Assembly (NCBI GenBank): GCA_003956705.1
Contig: QZCP01000250.1
Coordinates: forward strand, 1 to 64,000
Reading direction: 5' to 3'
From: Brevipalpus yothersi
Lineage: Eukaryota; Arthropoda; Arachnida; Trombidiformes; Tenuipalpidae
DNA: 64,000 bases
Both the position numbers and the translations under genes were made by a program. Positions within the stretch are counted from its first letter, which is position 1; every line of letters begins with the position of its first letter. Shown here piece after piece: positions 35,301 through 49,821 of the stretch. The notes under the pieces were generated by a model. That model made no database searches and was not told the origin of the DNA. It worked only from the letters and a program-made list of their open reading frames with translations.

Positions 35301-35443
35301 GCATGATGTGAAAGAACTCATTTTATTATTCTAGCTCTCTTATCCACATGAAAACCCTTATTAGAGCTCATTGATTCTCCTAAACTCTGGCCAATCATCT
35401 TAGGTAATTCAGAACAAAGAAGGGAAACAGGATGACTATTCCA

Positions 35444-35446
<3 letters not shown>

Positions 35447-35474
<28 letters not shown>
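35447..35474. repeat. (CT)n microsatellite
   Basis: 28 bp CT. Confidence 0.95.
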
Positions 35475-35477
<3 letters not shown>

Positions 35478-38393
35478 TTCCTTTGGAATCTCGATCTTGT
35501 CCTCTTCCTCTATATCTTAACATCTATTCAGATCTTCTCTCTTTCTCCGCAGGGATGTGCTATTAGAGGGATAGGAAATCCCTTTGAAAACCTTATTTGC
35601 AAAGTATCTCCACTAAGCAGATTTTATTCTTCCTCTTCTTTTCCTTAGTCTTTTCCTCCTCCTCTCTCGATATGTACTAACACGGTATATTCGAGCCGTT
35701 TTGTCTACTTTTCCTCTCTCTCTCTTCCTCTCTCTGCCTAACTTGTAATACTTTTTTGCCCACTTTTTCTCTATTTCAATGTTACTCTCATCTCCATCAA
35801 GCCCTGAAGACGTGTTAGGCACACATACACACACAAACTTTGAAGTGTGAAAATGATCGTCAACATGCAAATGAAGTAAGCAAGCATTTGTCTTTGTGAG
35901 GTTCTATTTCACTTTGCCTCACATTCGATACCTTAGCGTATGAATGGATGAATATCCCAGGCCGATGAGCCATTCACAACCACTAAGCGCTTTTTCTCTT
36001 CTCTTCCTCTTTTTTTCACTCACAAAATGGTTAACCAAATCAACTGAGCTTTTTTTTGCCCAAAATAATCTTAATTCAAGAGCTTACATGGCCTGCGAGA
36101 AAAGTACTAAGTAAAGAGAGTAAGACAGAGAAAGAAAGAAAGAGAGAGAGAATGAAGAAAATATTCGAGAATAGAAGTGAAATGAAAGGGAAATAGAGTT
36201 CCTTGGTTAGATACGATAGGGAATACTGGATTGGAGTGAATATATTCTGAGTCTCATTCCTCTCTCTCTCTCCCTCTCTTTCTCTGAAATATTGAATAAG
36301 CATGGTAGTGAAGTAGAAAGAGAAAATCATCAGTATTTCAATAGTTTCCCTTCACCTCTTTTATTCTATCTTTCTCTCTCTTTCTTTCTACCAGATCATC
36401 CATCATGCAAGGTTTCACATGATATTCACAAGATTCCCTCGAGGTTATAAATAAGAAATTGCATGCATTTAGGTTAGGTGCCTGCCAGAAAGTGTACTAC
36501 TAATAGGGACTGGTAATAGAAATATCATCGTAAAGAATAATGTTTTACTATACAATTTTTGTATACTATTATTTTGTTCCATTATTTTTCTCTAGACATA
36601 TTTCATCTTCCTCTCTCCTCTCTTCATGTACATGTGATACCATCAGCTTGTATTCATTTCATTTTATATTTTCACTCAAAATTATGCTGATAAAACTATC
36701 AACTTGTTGTTATCACACTTACAAGTTGTTTAGATCCTGAAAATTCTTTTGTCATTAAGTTAAACCCAAGACACCAGTAATACAAGCTATAGCATGATAA
36801 ATTTGGAATGACACTCTTTCAAAAGAGTGTATATTACCTGAATTCTTGTATAAAAAGCGAGAAAATTGTCTCTTAATACTTTCAATGATAGTTAAAGAAG
36901 ATGGAAAAATTTTGAATACCTCGAGAGAATACTGAGCTAAATTCCTCCAAATATTCTTTGCATATGAAATTCATCTTGAAGCTAGTGAATTTTAAGCTCT
37001 TGATAAGAAATTTTTTTTCCTCCCTCTAACTTTTGCCCTTCCTTTTGAGCCCAAATTTATTGGCAATTCAAATGACTATGCTTGTTTATTTTGATCCCTG
37101 ATCATTATGATCTGATTCGAATTCCCTAAATATTCTCGCTTCCCATGAACTTTAGTTCCCTTCACTTCTCAAACACAATAATAACATGATCCTAGAGATT
37201 TAGTTTCAGTGATTTTTTTACCTTTATTCTTATCGAAAAAGTTCTCTCTTTCCTTCTGTCTAGAGAGAATGCAAAAAAAAATTTTCTAAGCAAAAACGAT
37301 CCCTTGTCAACCTTGCAACTTGATGATTTGCTGCTGATTGAGCAAAAACAACTTCTTTTAAGTGATTTACTTGCATTTGTAGCGGGAAATTGAGAAAAAA
37401 ACTGAAGAGAAAGTGTGTTTTGGGAGAAAGAGAAAGACTTCTGTAGATGAGAATAAGTGAAACTATTGAGTAGAAGCAAAACATTGAATAGAAAAAAAGA
37501 GAGAAAGTACAAAAAGTAAGATCACTGAATAGGGTTGATATCATCAATTATGATGGCTGAATAACCACTGAACATCTTATTCTGAGTAGCAAAGAATTGG
37601 ACTGGAAAAAAGAGTAGTCGAATAGAAACTAGAGAGACACAATGTTCTGAATATGTATATTATTGTTTTCGATTATAATCAATCAAATTACAGTGCAATC
37701 GATTAAATCGATTGATTGAGGTGAGAAAGTATTTTGGATTGGAATTTATTGGGAATCATGAAACTATACTGATGACTGCTCAAATTGTAGGCGATAAGCT
37801 TATTGGAGATCATCATCAGAAAATTATTCATCTTTTTCTCAGCCCCAAATGTTGTACAATCACAGCGAGAAAAAAATTTGTGCTGCCATAAACTGTTCAT
37901 TAAGTGTCAAAAGAAATATCCCTCAATTGTATCACACCAAATCTGATGACTATTGAGGAGGCTTTATTCTTGGGCAAAGGGGGAGGTTGATGAAGAGTGA
38001 AGAGGCAGAGAGGAACACGATAAACACAAAGTTCCACACTCCACCCACCACCCAAGCAATGAAATGGCTTTCACAAAAGTCAAGAGAATATAGAAGCAAT
38101 AATAATAGTAATGAGTGGACTGAGAAAAATTTCCCAGAACACGGATCCTCTTGGAGATGAATACGGAGGAGAAAGTTTTGCTAGGAGAACAAAAAAAGAG
38201 AGACCAGAGGAGTCTCCAGCATTCTACTTATTCTTCCTTTATCTACCAAGAATCCATAAAAAAAAGCGGGAATAGAAGAAGAGAGAGAAAACGATAATAA
38301 TCATGATTGACTATAAGGTTAAGCATGAGAACGATATGGTGAGCCTAGAATCGACCTCTCCCAGCAATCAACAATTTTGTCTAACAAAAATAT

Positions 38394-38395
<2 letters not shown>

Positions 38396-38438
<43 letters not shown>
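38396..38438. repeat. Compound (CT)n(TTTC)n microsatellite
   Basis: CT units followed by about seven CTTT tetranucleotides. Confidence 0.9.
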
Positions 38439-40443
38439 ATTCGACTTTCAAAGGGAACACGCGATCAATCTGGTCAACAAGAAGAAGAAGTGCATCATTA
38501 GACTTTATATTCATCATGGCACTTTTGCATTTCTTTTTCACACATCTTCATTTTGTGTAGCCAACAAAATTTCATTTCATCTCATTTCCTCTTCACTAAT
38601 AGATCCCTCGAAATCAGGAGTCAAGATAATTTTATAAAAATTGAAATTGAAACGTGAGTAAAAATACTACAATATTCCAAATGAGTTCTGGATTGTTGCA
38701 GGATTCCACATGAATCGATAAATAAAAAGAGAAAAAAAATCTGAATTTCTATTCTTGTAGTTATGAATTCAAAATTTCTCATTTCTCATCTCTACTAATT
38801 GAAAAAATACGTGAAAAGATTTGTGATTCATACCAGCATCTCAGTATATTTTCCCCAGCAGAAACTTTCGAGATGACCACGTTTCAAATAATTGAGGGAG
38901 AAAAATTTCATAGAATCGAGATCATGTATTCCAAATTGGATACAAAATCAGATCGATTTTGAAAATAACTCGGTGAAAGATAAATGAATTTGAAATAAGC
39001 TGTGAGATGGGTCAACATTAACAGTGCATCGTGCATTAAGGTAGCCACTATGACCTTTGGCAAAACTTCGATCTCTTCTTTGAAGGCTAGAATGAAATTA
39101 GCTCCAATCAGTCTTCGTCTTCTCACTTCTTCACTCGTCTTATTGAGAATCGATTCTGAGTGCAGAACATTATTCTCATTTCCATTATTTTCGTTTCTTT
39201 TCCTCACTCTCATGGTGATAATCGAATGAATGCTAGAAGGCAAAGTCTTCACCCTTTCACCAAGGTGAGAATAATTTGTCACGATACAGAGGCAACCTGA
39301 CGATCATGGTCCTCTTGATATTATTCCACCGAAATTCAAACATCGACAGTTCTATATACATGCTAAAGTTCTGAGAAATTCTAGGAATAGCTGCAAACTG
39401 GAGAACTCAGGATTTCTAAAAAACCCTTTCATCAGGCTATTGGTTGATAGGTGTTTGAATTCATTCAAGATTCATCCTAGAGTGTACTGATAGTTAAGAT
39501 AATTTGGATACTCACCATTTAATTTCATAAACGATGTGATTAACATCAGTCCTAATATTAAATATCCCATTGCTCACAAGATCACCGAAATGATCTCAAA
39601 ATCGTTCTACTAACGAAGAACAATCGAACAGGAAACAATTCACATGTCCATTGTAAAATTGCATGGCCTGAAAGACCGATACTCATTGTAGTACACTAGA
39701 AGCACTCAACAGAAGCATAATCGAGTGACAAGATGAAATCAATTGATCATCCACATTCGATTCAATGAAATTATATGAAAAAACTTGAACACCTTTCAAA
39801 TCAAGATTGAAAATTCAAGATAGAAAGAACAAATTGATACAACAAATCAACAAACGAAATCAATGTGAATGGGAAACACTTTGGAATTCGACTAACTTTA
39901 CTGAGTTCTAGAACAGATATTCTGTTCAGAATCGAACTGAAGCTACTCTAGAACACAAGTTCGAATCAATCCACTAGAACTCTGTGGCCAGCGCCTTCTT
40001 TGGAATGGCAACAAAAGCTCATAAGGCGCCAAATTTTGGCAGTAAGTACAAGTATTAACAGACGGCGTTGGTTTGATCGAATACAGACATCAGAACTTGG
40101 GTAGATCGAAAGTTCGACTCTTTGTTAGTTCGAAATGATGATGTGAACATTCAGATGATTCAGTGATGGTTTGCTTGTTCTGTGTGTAGAGCCTATGTTC
40201 TGTCTGTCTGTCTCTCTCTCTTTGTTGGCCGAAGAGTTGAAAGACTGTGAACACACATACATTGGATAAGTTCATGACATTATGTTTCCGGTGTGTGATC
40301 TTCACGATGGCTTATTTGAATTTTAAATTTTTGTTTCATCACGATTGAGATCATCTCATCACGAACAATCATTGGACTACTTTTTTTTGTTTCCTTCATC
40401 TTTCATCATCCAAACGATCTTGTTTGATCGACAAGTTGATAAG

Positions 40444-42008
40444 ATGATTACTTCATTGACATTAGAATACCCATTGCTGTGGGTTATGATAACAACTTTT
40501 TTCTTCATAGCCGGTAAGTTTTGCTCGAGATTTTGACAATTTTTCGATCTTTGGAAAACTTTCAAAAGTTTTCAAAAAAATTTTGCCCCTTCAATGAAAG
40601 CATTTTTCGATTTTTAATGGATAGGCTGCTTACTCTCTTTTGATAATTCTTTCGGTATCTTGAATTTCCAAACTCTTTCAATAGATTCTTGCCATTCAGA
40701 TAAAATATTCTGGCAATGTATTCCCAAAAAAAAAACGAATAATCTAAGCGTAGAATCAGTAATCAGTTCTACTTCTTTCTCACATGTTTCGATTTTCTCT
40801 TCAAACACATGAGAGTAGCTCATTTAGGATGTTTTCGAACAAGTGAATGAAAACTAAGTCTTGATTTTGATATAAAAAAGAATACTCAAAAGAATATTCG
40901 TGCCTAATTTTCTGTGTATAAGTTTGTTGTAAACTTGAAAAGGCAATGTCTTGTGTAAAAAACACACACACAAACCATAGCCACTAACTATGGCAATTAA
41001 TTTGTGGGCTTCAAAACTTTCGTGTTTATTGTCTATTCATGAACACGATCTTTTTGGATGATCATAATAATCAAGTGGCCTACATATATCGATATTTACA
41101 TGTATGAATTTTATCTGAATCTGAACTTTATTTGAATCAAATTTTTTGACTTCCTATTTGTGTGTCTGTGTGTACTTATTGAGAAATACAAATATATATA
41201 TATAAAAGTGAGTACATATAAATATATGATCTTTCCATCATGAATCTCAGAGCGCCTACTTCAGCCAGCTTGAAAGCCCACATTCGAACTTGAAGTGATT
41301 CCGGGTATAGTTCATGATTCTCATGGGACTCTTTATATATATCTAAGATTTTCGAAAGAACTGTAAAGAAAAAGAGAGAAAGAGAGAGCAAGTGAGCCAA
41401 AGAAAAGTAGTTGTATACGTGATTCGGAATATTAGAGTAAGAGGAGGAAAAAGTTTATTCTTCTACACTAGAACACATAGTCATATTGTATGAGTGTGTG
41501 TGTATACTTGTCCTGCTTTTTTATGATGATCAAAACTCAATTGCTTTTTGCCACTATACTTCCGCTTTCAATTTTGATTTGATATCATTTGAAGCAATCT
41601 TATTTCATTCATCCATGATATATACTATTTTGTCTTCCCATACACACACCGAGACACTTTAAATTAACCCCTCATCTTGGAAATTCTCACTCTTTTTACT
41701 CTCACAAGTCTATCAGCTCATCCACTTTCCTCACCATAATGATTTTATTGCTCAAATACAATAAATTTTCTCCAAAAAATAAGATATCAAAACATATGAG
41801 AGCTGATAACAAAACTCATCCCTCCATTGCTAAGATGAATTTCTCGATAGATATTCCTTCTCTCTTTTTCATCTTTTTCCTTTCTATTTCGATTAAAAAA
41901 TACACTTATAAAATCATTGATTTAGCAAATCTGTACAAGCATCATACTGATTCGTGACCATTTTTCAAGCTAATTCTGTATCATCAAAAATGAAACATCA
42001 TTGATCTT

Positions 42009-42061
<53 letters not shown>

Positions 42062-42835
42062 TATGTTTATACTCATAAACTCATATATACACATGTAGCC
42101 AATGTTGGGGCTTCATATCGATATTTTGCGTGCCATTGAAGGGCGGTTGGAAGGGATGAAATGATTTTAGAGAATGAATAAAATAAATGGATTCGAACTT
42201 CCGTTACTCAAAATTTATATCAAATTAAGGGAGTGTACAGAGCTTTCAACAAAGTATGTGTGTATGTCTGTGTGTTTGTATTACAAATTGTTTGATTCAA
42301 ATTATAATGCAAAATTACCGTTTTCGTGTCTACCTTAATTGTGAAATGGAGCTCACAACCGATTGAAGAATTTTTTTCTCCTTTCCATTTATCTTCCATC
42401 ATGTCAAACGTGAATTTGTGGTTCCTAGCTCTATCATCAGGATGATAGAGAAGATGATGAGGGTCAGAATATGATCCCAGACACAGAGTCCATGGACATC
42501 ACTCACACACCGAGTCTATTATCGAGATGTATGTGGCTTTGATGATGAATGATTATCGTATTACAGGTTTACCGATTATTATTTGATGTGATATCGATGA
42601 GTTAACTTGATTAGCTTAATAATAAACAAAATCAATGGCTAGAACGAGAGGGAGAGAGAGAGAAGCAGAGACATTGCCAAATATTATTATCATCCATCCA
42701 TTCGCCTACTCATTTAGGTGGACTCCAGGATGCTGGGAGAGTGAGGGATGAGATTCTGGTGGAAGATGTTTTCAGGTCCAAAGGATAGACGATATCATTT
42801 GGATGAACAGAATATCACACACTCATGTCCACAGA

Positions 42836-42898
<63 letters not shown>

Positions 42899-43187
42899 CC
42901 TTTTCGCCTTCTTCTGTTCCCTGATCAATCCTTAAGTACATAATCACTGATACCCGTGTAATCGACATCCGTTTCCAATCCTGATCATGAAGCAAGAGAA
43001 AGATCACCGGGAATCAGAAATATCCATCGTATAATCATTTAGCAGGATATATTTCCGATCTGATCTGACGCTTTGAGCTCGAATGTTCAAATCTTCACAC
43101 TTTTCTCATTCACCATGTTAGTTTTCCTTCTTGTTCTTTTATCTTTTACTGTTCATCTGATGAACAACAACAAAGCTTATTCACTAA

Positions 43188-43277
<90 letters not shown>

Positions 43278-44266
43278 ACCTTTTTGGGTGTGTGATTTGT
43301 TCTCAGGATAACAATCATAGCCACAAGTTGATCTCAGATCACTGCCGAACCATTCTAGCATCTCTTTTCTCTTCTTATTTCCAAGACTTTCTTCGCTGGG
43401 AAAGTAGGAAAGTAAAAGATTCCAAACTTGATTCTTTCATCTCGCCAACTTTATCTTCACTCCTTTTTCTTCTTCTTCTTCATTTCTTGCTTGGAGCATC
43501 TTATCTGAGTATTTACATTCCATCCAGTGAATCCTTTCTATTCACCTACATCCGAATCACGACTCAACATCATCCAGCATCTCTCTCTCTCTCTTGACTT
43601 TCTTCACTCTCAAGTTGTGCAGTTGAATATAAACTAGATGCTTGTCTCATGTCCACGTTCTCCGGAGACTGTCAATTGCAAAGTTGCACAAATCTTAGCG
43701 ATCCCTGAGAGTGAGGAAAAGAAGAAAAGTTGGCGAAATTCGAAACCATGTCATCCTGATTGCTCCGCTAGTCTCTTCGTACACCGATTATTTCCACATG
43801 GAATGGCTAAACATCAGAATGTGAGCCGGATGAACCGGATGAATCTGATGAGAATGAGGCTACAACTGTACAGCAACTTCTAACTAAGAATCTTGATTAC
43901 TTAATTAGTGTCACTTCAACATTCACTGTGAACATCTCAACATGCCAGTGATTCGATTTGATTTGGATCCTCTTCCGCTGATCAAAAATTGTAATCATGC
44001 TACAAGTTGATCACTATTTTACACTTACTACACCAACATATCCCATCTCAAGCTTACTGAATAATTTCGAAAAGGAGAGAGGCAAAAAAATCGGTAGATC
44101 ATAGACTGAATATCCATGGAGCCATTTGAAATACGATTGTTGACCTGTGTTTCTAAATCATCATGTATAGAAGTGTATTTGGAGAGGGTTCTCGAAACAC
44201 AAGTACTCGATAATAGGATTATAGTAGAAAGAGGATAGAAACAAATTGACCACATCTCATGGTAAG

Positions 44267-44333
<67 letters not shown>

Positions 44334-46397
44334 CTTTTCTCGTACATCACTTCCATGTCATCATTTGGGACCATAAAATGAGCCAGATTTTTTGAATTAC
44401 TTTCTAGATTCTCCCATGAATAACTCTTCTTACCATCGAGTTGTTTGTATTCGATTGTCATTGAACATTTATTGAGACAGGACTCATTCAACAGATTTTC
44501 AAGTACTCCAATTCCATTCATATTCAAACAACAAGTTAAATCAACTGTACTCATACTAACAGTTGGTGAATTTTATTATTATTCGTTTGTATAAGCTTGA
44601 TGAATTCGACTTGATAGTTTACTAATTTTTTCATACACCTTTACCCATTTCGTCTTGTGTCTGGATGAAATTTGTGGCTGCCTCAGTGATGATATTTGAT
44701 CATCACTTGATGATATTAGCTGCCAGTTTCGATGAGCAAATGATAAGCAATCCAGTCGAATAATCATCTGATTTGATTGAGAAATTGATTCAAGCATTGA
44801 AAATTGGCTGAAAAATCTTTTTGATCTCTATATTCATTCCTTCATAAGCTCAGATTACCGATTCGGATCTCAAATCTCATTTGGACCCTTCTGTAGGAGT
44901 TGTATAATGTACTAGGAATGGAAGAAGAAGAGGGCTAAAGTCTCCAATACACTGGACTTGGTTAACACGATTAGCTGGAATTTCATTATCCATATTCTGC
45001 ACCCAATTAACCTCATATTTGATCTCAGACTTATTTTCCCGCACTTTTTCATAGGTATATCTCTCATTCTGATTTGATACATACTCTATCTCAATGAGCA
45101 TAAGCCACATTATAATTTATGCTAATCGAATATATGTATCTATCGAACCTCTTCGATATGATCATCCAGTCATTTAGATGATTTTATCATTTGTTCAACA
45201 TCGTCCATTGCAATATCATCATACTCACATGAGATTATGAACAGAGAGAGAGAATTTACCTTCCCAAAATCACTCCCAATCAATGGTCTTACCGTATTTG
45301 ATAATGTCTTTTCAAATGTGAAAGTGATTAGCCACTTCATTGGCTGTTTAACAAAAGTCAATTTGATCGGATAAAGTCTCTATCTTTTTCTATCAGTGAT
45401 AATGGTATAAAATATTCATATCCATTTAAGCTTGGACTGATTCTTTTGGGGGTTCCTTTTAGCATGGACATTAGCAACCTTATTGCATTGCTCTCGAGAC
45501 ATATACACACATATACATATATATATCTAGTCATTCCTAACATGTACTCATAATACATTCATTTTGGAATCATTTTTTTTTCGGGCTCCACAAAAACTCA
45601 TTAACATGGTCCATGGAGCCAGACAATTCTATTTTATCCTCTTCTCTTTCCTTTTCTTTTCGTTCTATCTTTTCGGTATGGATGAAGAAAGAGTAGATGC
45701 TGATGATTCTATTTCCAGATATATATACATGTATACTATCATGAGTAAAACCTGGAAATGAATCGTGAAATGCGATTGCTATCATATCTGCCGAAGGCTG
45801 TCATCAAGCTGAGATTGGATCAATTCAAATTCACAAGCAAGATACCATTGATCAATGATATCTTGACTTCTCCCAGAGAGAGAGAAATGAACCAAAATTG
45901 TGTGAATGTAAATGAAAGTTTACCATGATCATAGATACAGAGAGGAAGAGAGATAAAGTGTATGGAATAGAAAAGCGATAACCACTGAAACGAGTGAAGA
46001 ATAATCATTTGTATCACACGGTTTTTTTCGCCCTCTCTCTCTCATTCTCTATCTATTTGAGTGTTTTTGAAGCCATAGTGGACATGTATCATTGAATGAA
46101 TGCCTATAGCCATGGACTTTCGGGAATGTCTATGTGTATGTCCATTGGAAGTTATGCTTTATCTCCTCTCTCCCATTCATTTCTTCACTTTCCTCATGAG
46201 AGAAAGAGAGAGAGAGAGGCCCAAGCAATAGGCGATATATTCTGTAGATCTGTTGAAAAATAGATGATCTCGAGGTGAGGTGAGATCGACAAGAGTGGCA
46301 AAAAAAGTGGTCAGTAGAATAGAGTGGATTGGACATCGAGATGAGTGAGATACATCAGCAACTCTCAATATCAACACTCATACACATAGACTCACTA

Positions 46398-46444
<47 letters not shown>

Positions 46445-48871
46445 AAAATTATTGTTTTATATAAGCAAACAAATCAGAATGTGGAAAGCATAGAGAGAGT
46501 AAAGAGCAATACTCTTTCTTTTCATACTCAAAGCACTTTGAAATCCATGGATCAATGAGTGAAAGGCATTGAGAGAGAGAGAGAGAGAAAAGAATATAAA
46601 TATATACTGAGGAGTGCTACTGTATTGTTCATTCATTTGTGAATACATGAGAAGCACGTATTCAGAACGTGATCACTACTTTGAACCATGTTTTGAGTGA
46701 ATAAAGAGAGAGAGAGAAAAAGGTAAAGTCAAAATGCTATGGAATAGCATAGACCAAAGGAGCAATGCCATTAATGAGAGAGACCGCTACCGCTATGTTG
46801 ATGTGTAATTACACAACATTTATTTCTTTTCCATGTTTCACCTTGCCACTAGATTATTTCAGTTTGTATCACCCATTTTTGTTATATCTTACACTTTGTC
46901 TTGTTTGGTTACTTATATTTTTTCTCCTCTCTTTGCTCTTTCGCTATCTTGTTTTCTCACCATTGCTGAAGCTCACTATCCATAAAGCTGGACTCACAAT
47001 CAGATCAATTGAGGAAACATCTTAATCTTGCAAATGGATGGATTGATGTTGGTGTGGAGAGAAAGAGAGTAAGAGAAGAAAAGGGAAAAAATAACCCCAT
47101 TGATGGAATGAATGTTCATATTTGATGACTTGAAATAACTTTCACTCCCCATGTAGTTATCTGTATGTGTGTGTGTGTGCATGTGTGAACTTATCAGTGA
47201 TTAATATGGCAAATTATCACCCAGATTATTGTCATCAAATATTTTGATTCATTAATTGCTGTTCCCTTTTGCTTTACTTGATTTGCTCTCTCCACTTTGA
47301 TGTTTCAAAGTAAACTTTTCATATTGTTTTCCGCTCATTTTTTCCCCCACATTACAAAAAGTTTTTGTTGTACACAAAATTTAATGATCACAGTAATATT
47401 CAATATTTATTTTACACTGTAATACTTGAATTTTCAACTATCTCACACTGAAAATTGAGATGTAGATTAAAAAAACTCTCATACAAACATATGAAATGTA
47501 CATGTTCTCAAGAACAGTCACATTGTTGCATAATTTTCTAACTATTGTTGTTTTCGCCCATTTCAAATTGTTACTGGTACACATCTCATGACTAATTCTA
47601 TTCACGAATCATTCTCCGGAGAATAGAGCTGATCTCATAGTAAAGAATATGGCCATGGAATCATCTGTGCAATTGGAAATATGATGATGAGTTTCTCTTA
47701 TGAGCTCTATTTTTCGGCTCATTGACTTACTCTTTTTGAGACTGAATCTCAAATTTTTTTCTTTTTTTTGAGGTGTCTTTTTCCACTTTTATTCACAGTC
47801 ATCCTGAGTCTGATCAATTCTTAGAATAGTTATAAGACTACTGTAAAAAGCTTGAAATGTTTCCTTTGAGATGTGTCGCTTCACAATCTTGAGTATGATT
47901 TATTCAATGCTAATTGAAAACATATCATACACTAGGATATACAAAATTAGATGCCACATTCTTCATCGAATTTCATGAAGGTAGTTTCAATCTTAACTTC
48001 TCTCCAAACTTCAAATGAATAGTGTTACCACAGAGTTTTCTGATGATTCCAGCAATCTGTTCCCTACATACTGTTGGGATTGAGCGACATTCGATGATCC
48101 GGGATGAGAGAGCTTTCAAAGACAATCCAAGATACTTTCCAAGATTGAGATTCCAATACAGCATTCTTCTGTTTCCCTGATCTACTGTGAAGTTTACTGT
48201 AATCGACGTGAGATATGGACTCATTAATTTTGAGATGGATTCCTCATGTTCATTTCGAAATTCCTCTCTACGCTTTCTTTCTCATGGTTCCTCAATTTAT
48301 CACGCTTATTGTTGAATAGTACTTGTTAGAATCGATAGTGAGAAGAATTACGATCAAGAATGCGCCAAAAGAATTTTCCCACCTACTTTATACATAGGGA
48401 TAATTTGGAAGAGAATCGAGAAAGATGTTCGTCTAAAGATCTAAATTAGCTCCCGATTGCTGTACACATAATTAACCTCCTTTAAAACAATTCTTACGGA
48501 CAAATTAGATCATTTATCGTTTTGATGGCCAAAAGTTTATTTTTATACCAAAAAAATCTAGCCAAAAACCCCAAAGGATAGCCTAAACACCTCACTGATA
48601 TTACAAGTCTATTTCAAAAATATTCAATTTTCCAAAGATATCATTCGATTTTGACTCTCAAAGTGGCACAAATCGAGTGAAAAGGACACATAAGTAGTCA
48701 CACTCTCAAATAGAATGAAACAAATCCTCTTCATTCATGATTCACTGTGATCATCTCCAGAAAGTGAATGTGGTTTGAGGCTTTCATTGAGAGGCTCCTG
48801 AAAGGACACTTCACTGTATGGTTTCCACTTTCACATGCATCTTGAGCGACAACAATACGAATATAAAAGTG

Positions 48872-48927
<56 letters not shown>

Positions 48928-49773
48928 ATGGACACAAGTATGTGGAATAAAAGTTTGAAAAGAGAAAATCATTGGAAAAATCTTGCCGTCTAGTGAATTT
49001 CACAGCCCTGAGGCCAAAATTCTCATAGAGAGAAGATTGTAGGAGAATGGCTTACTGTTTGTTGTGCTTTCAATTCCAGTTCTATTGAGAAGGAAAGGAG
49101 AAAGAAAAATTCTTTTCTCTATTCAAGCAATTCTGATCAAACCTCATGAGATTTTTGTGCGATTACTTTTCGCAATTTTCCCTTGACATAATGCTCTCGG
49201 GATCTGGACGGAAAAGATTCCTCTGCGAATCAGATTCACTTGATTGTGGTCAACAGATAAGAGATGCACCTACATTGCAATGGATATCAAGCTCATGGCA
49301 ACCTGAAGATTTTTCATTGTTTTGGTCGGAATATTTTGTTAGGTTTCCCAATGTGTGTTGGGTCCTGTTCATCAACTTTTGGAAGGCATCAATCAGATGT
49401 AATTCAAACACGTTACCAGTCTTCACTATTCCTCTCATGGACCTTGAATCCACTCCACACATCCAGCTCATGAGACATAGTGTCCATATCTTCTCCATGA
49501 CACACTTAACTGTGGCTGGTCATGGCTGGATACCCTAGTCAACAATATCTGGAGATGACCACATTGTGAGCATAAATTAGTGGTAGTGGTGAAGTGGCCT
49601 AGACCCGATATGATCGGATAAAGATGGGAAAATAAATGAGAAAGATGGTGAAATGAAGAATTTTCCCCATTTCTCTTCATCTCCACTCTCCATCATCATC
49701 TCTATCGGATAGCTTATTTATCAGCTTCAAATGGAAGAGGAAACAGAAACTCAATTGTATTTTGACAATACAA

Positions 49774-49821
<48 letters not shown>

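Larger units (their letters stand above)
32329..40443. other. 8-kb region between the head-to-head Beat-like genes
   Basis: Should hold the promoters of both genes and, on the minus strand, the undetected signal-peptide exon of gene A. A CT array is at 35447-35474 and a (TTTC)n tract at about 38411-38438. Several minus-strand frames with hydrophobic starts (about 33546-33731, 36076-36330, 37192-37547) were checked and none ends in a phase-1 splice donor. A minus-strand 124-codon frame at 38908-39282 is unrecognised. Confidence 0.5.

Noticed and set aside
36076..36330. Minus-strand hydrophobic frame ending at a GTAAGC donor, tested as signal exon of Beat-like A
   Set aside because: Donor phase is 0 in the open frame, while phase 1 is required; the phase-1 frame has a stop.
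39520..39545. ATGAAATTAAATG followed by a GTGAGT donor in phase 1 (minus strand), tested as first exon of Beat-like A
   Set aside because: Encodes only Met-Lys-Leu-Asn, too short for a signal peptide.
43073..43597. 174-codon plus-strand frame
   Set aside because: Its centre is a GA array; the flanks have no recognised domain and no splice support.
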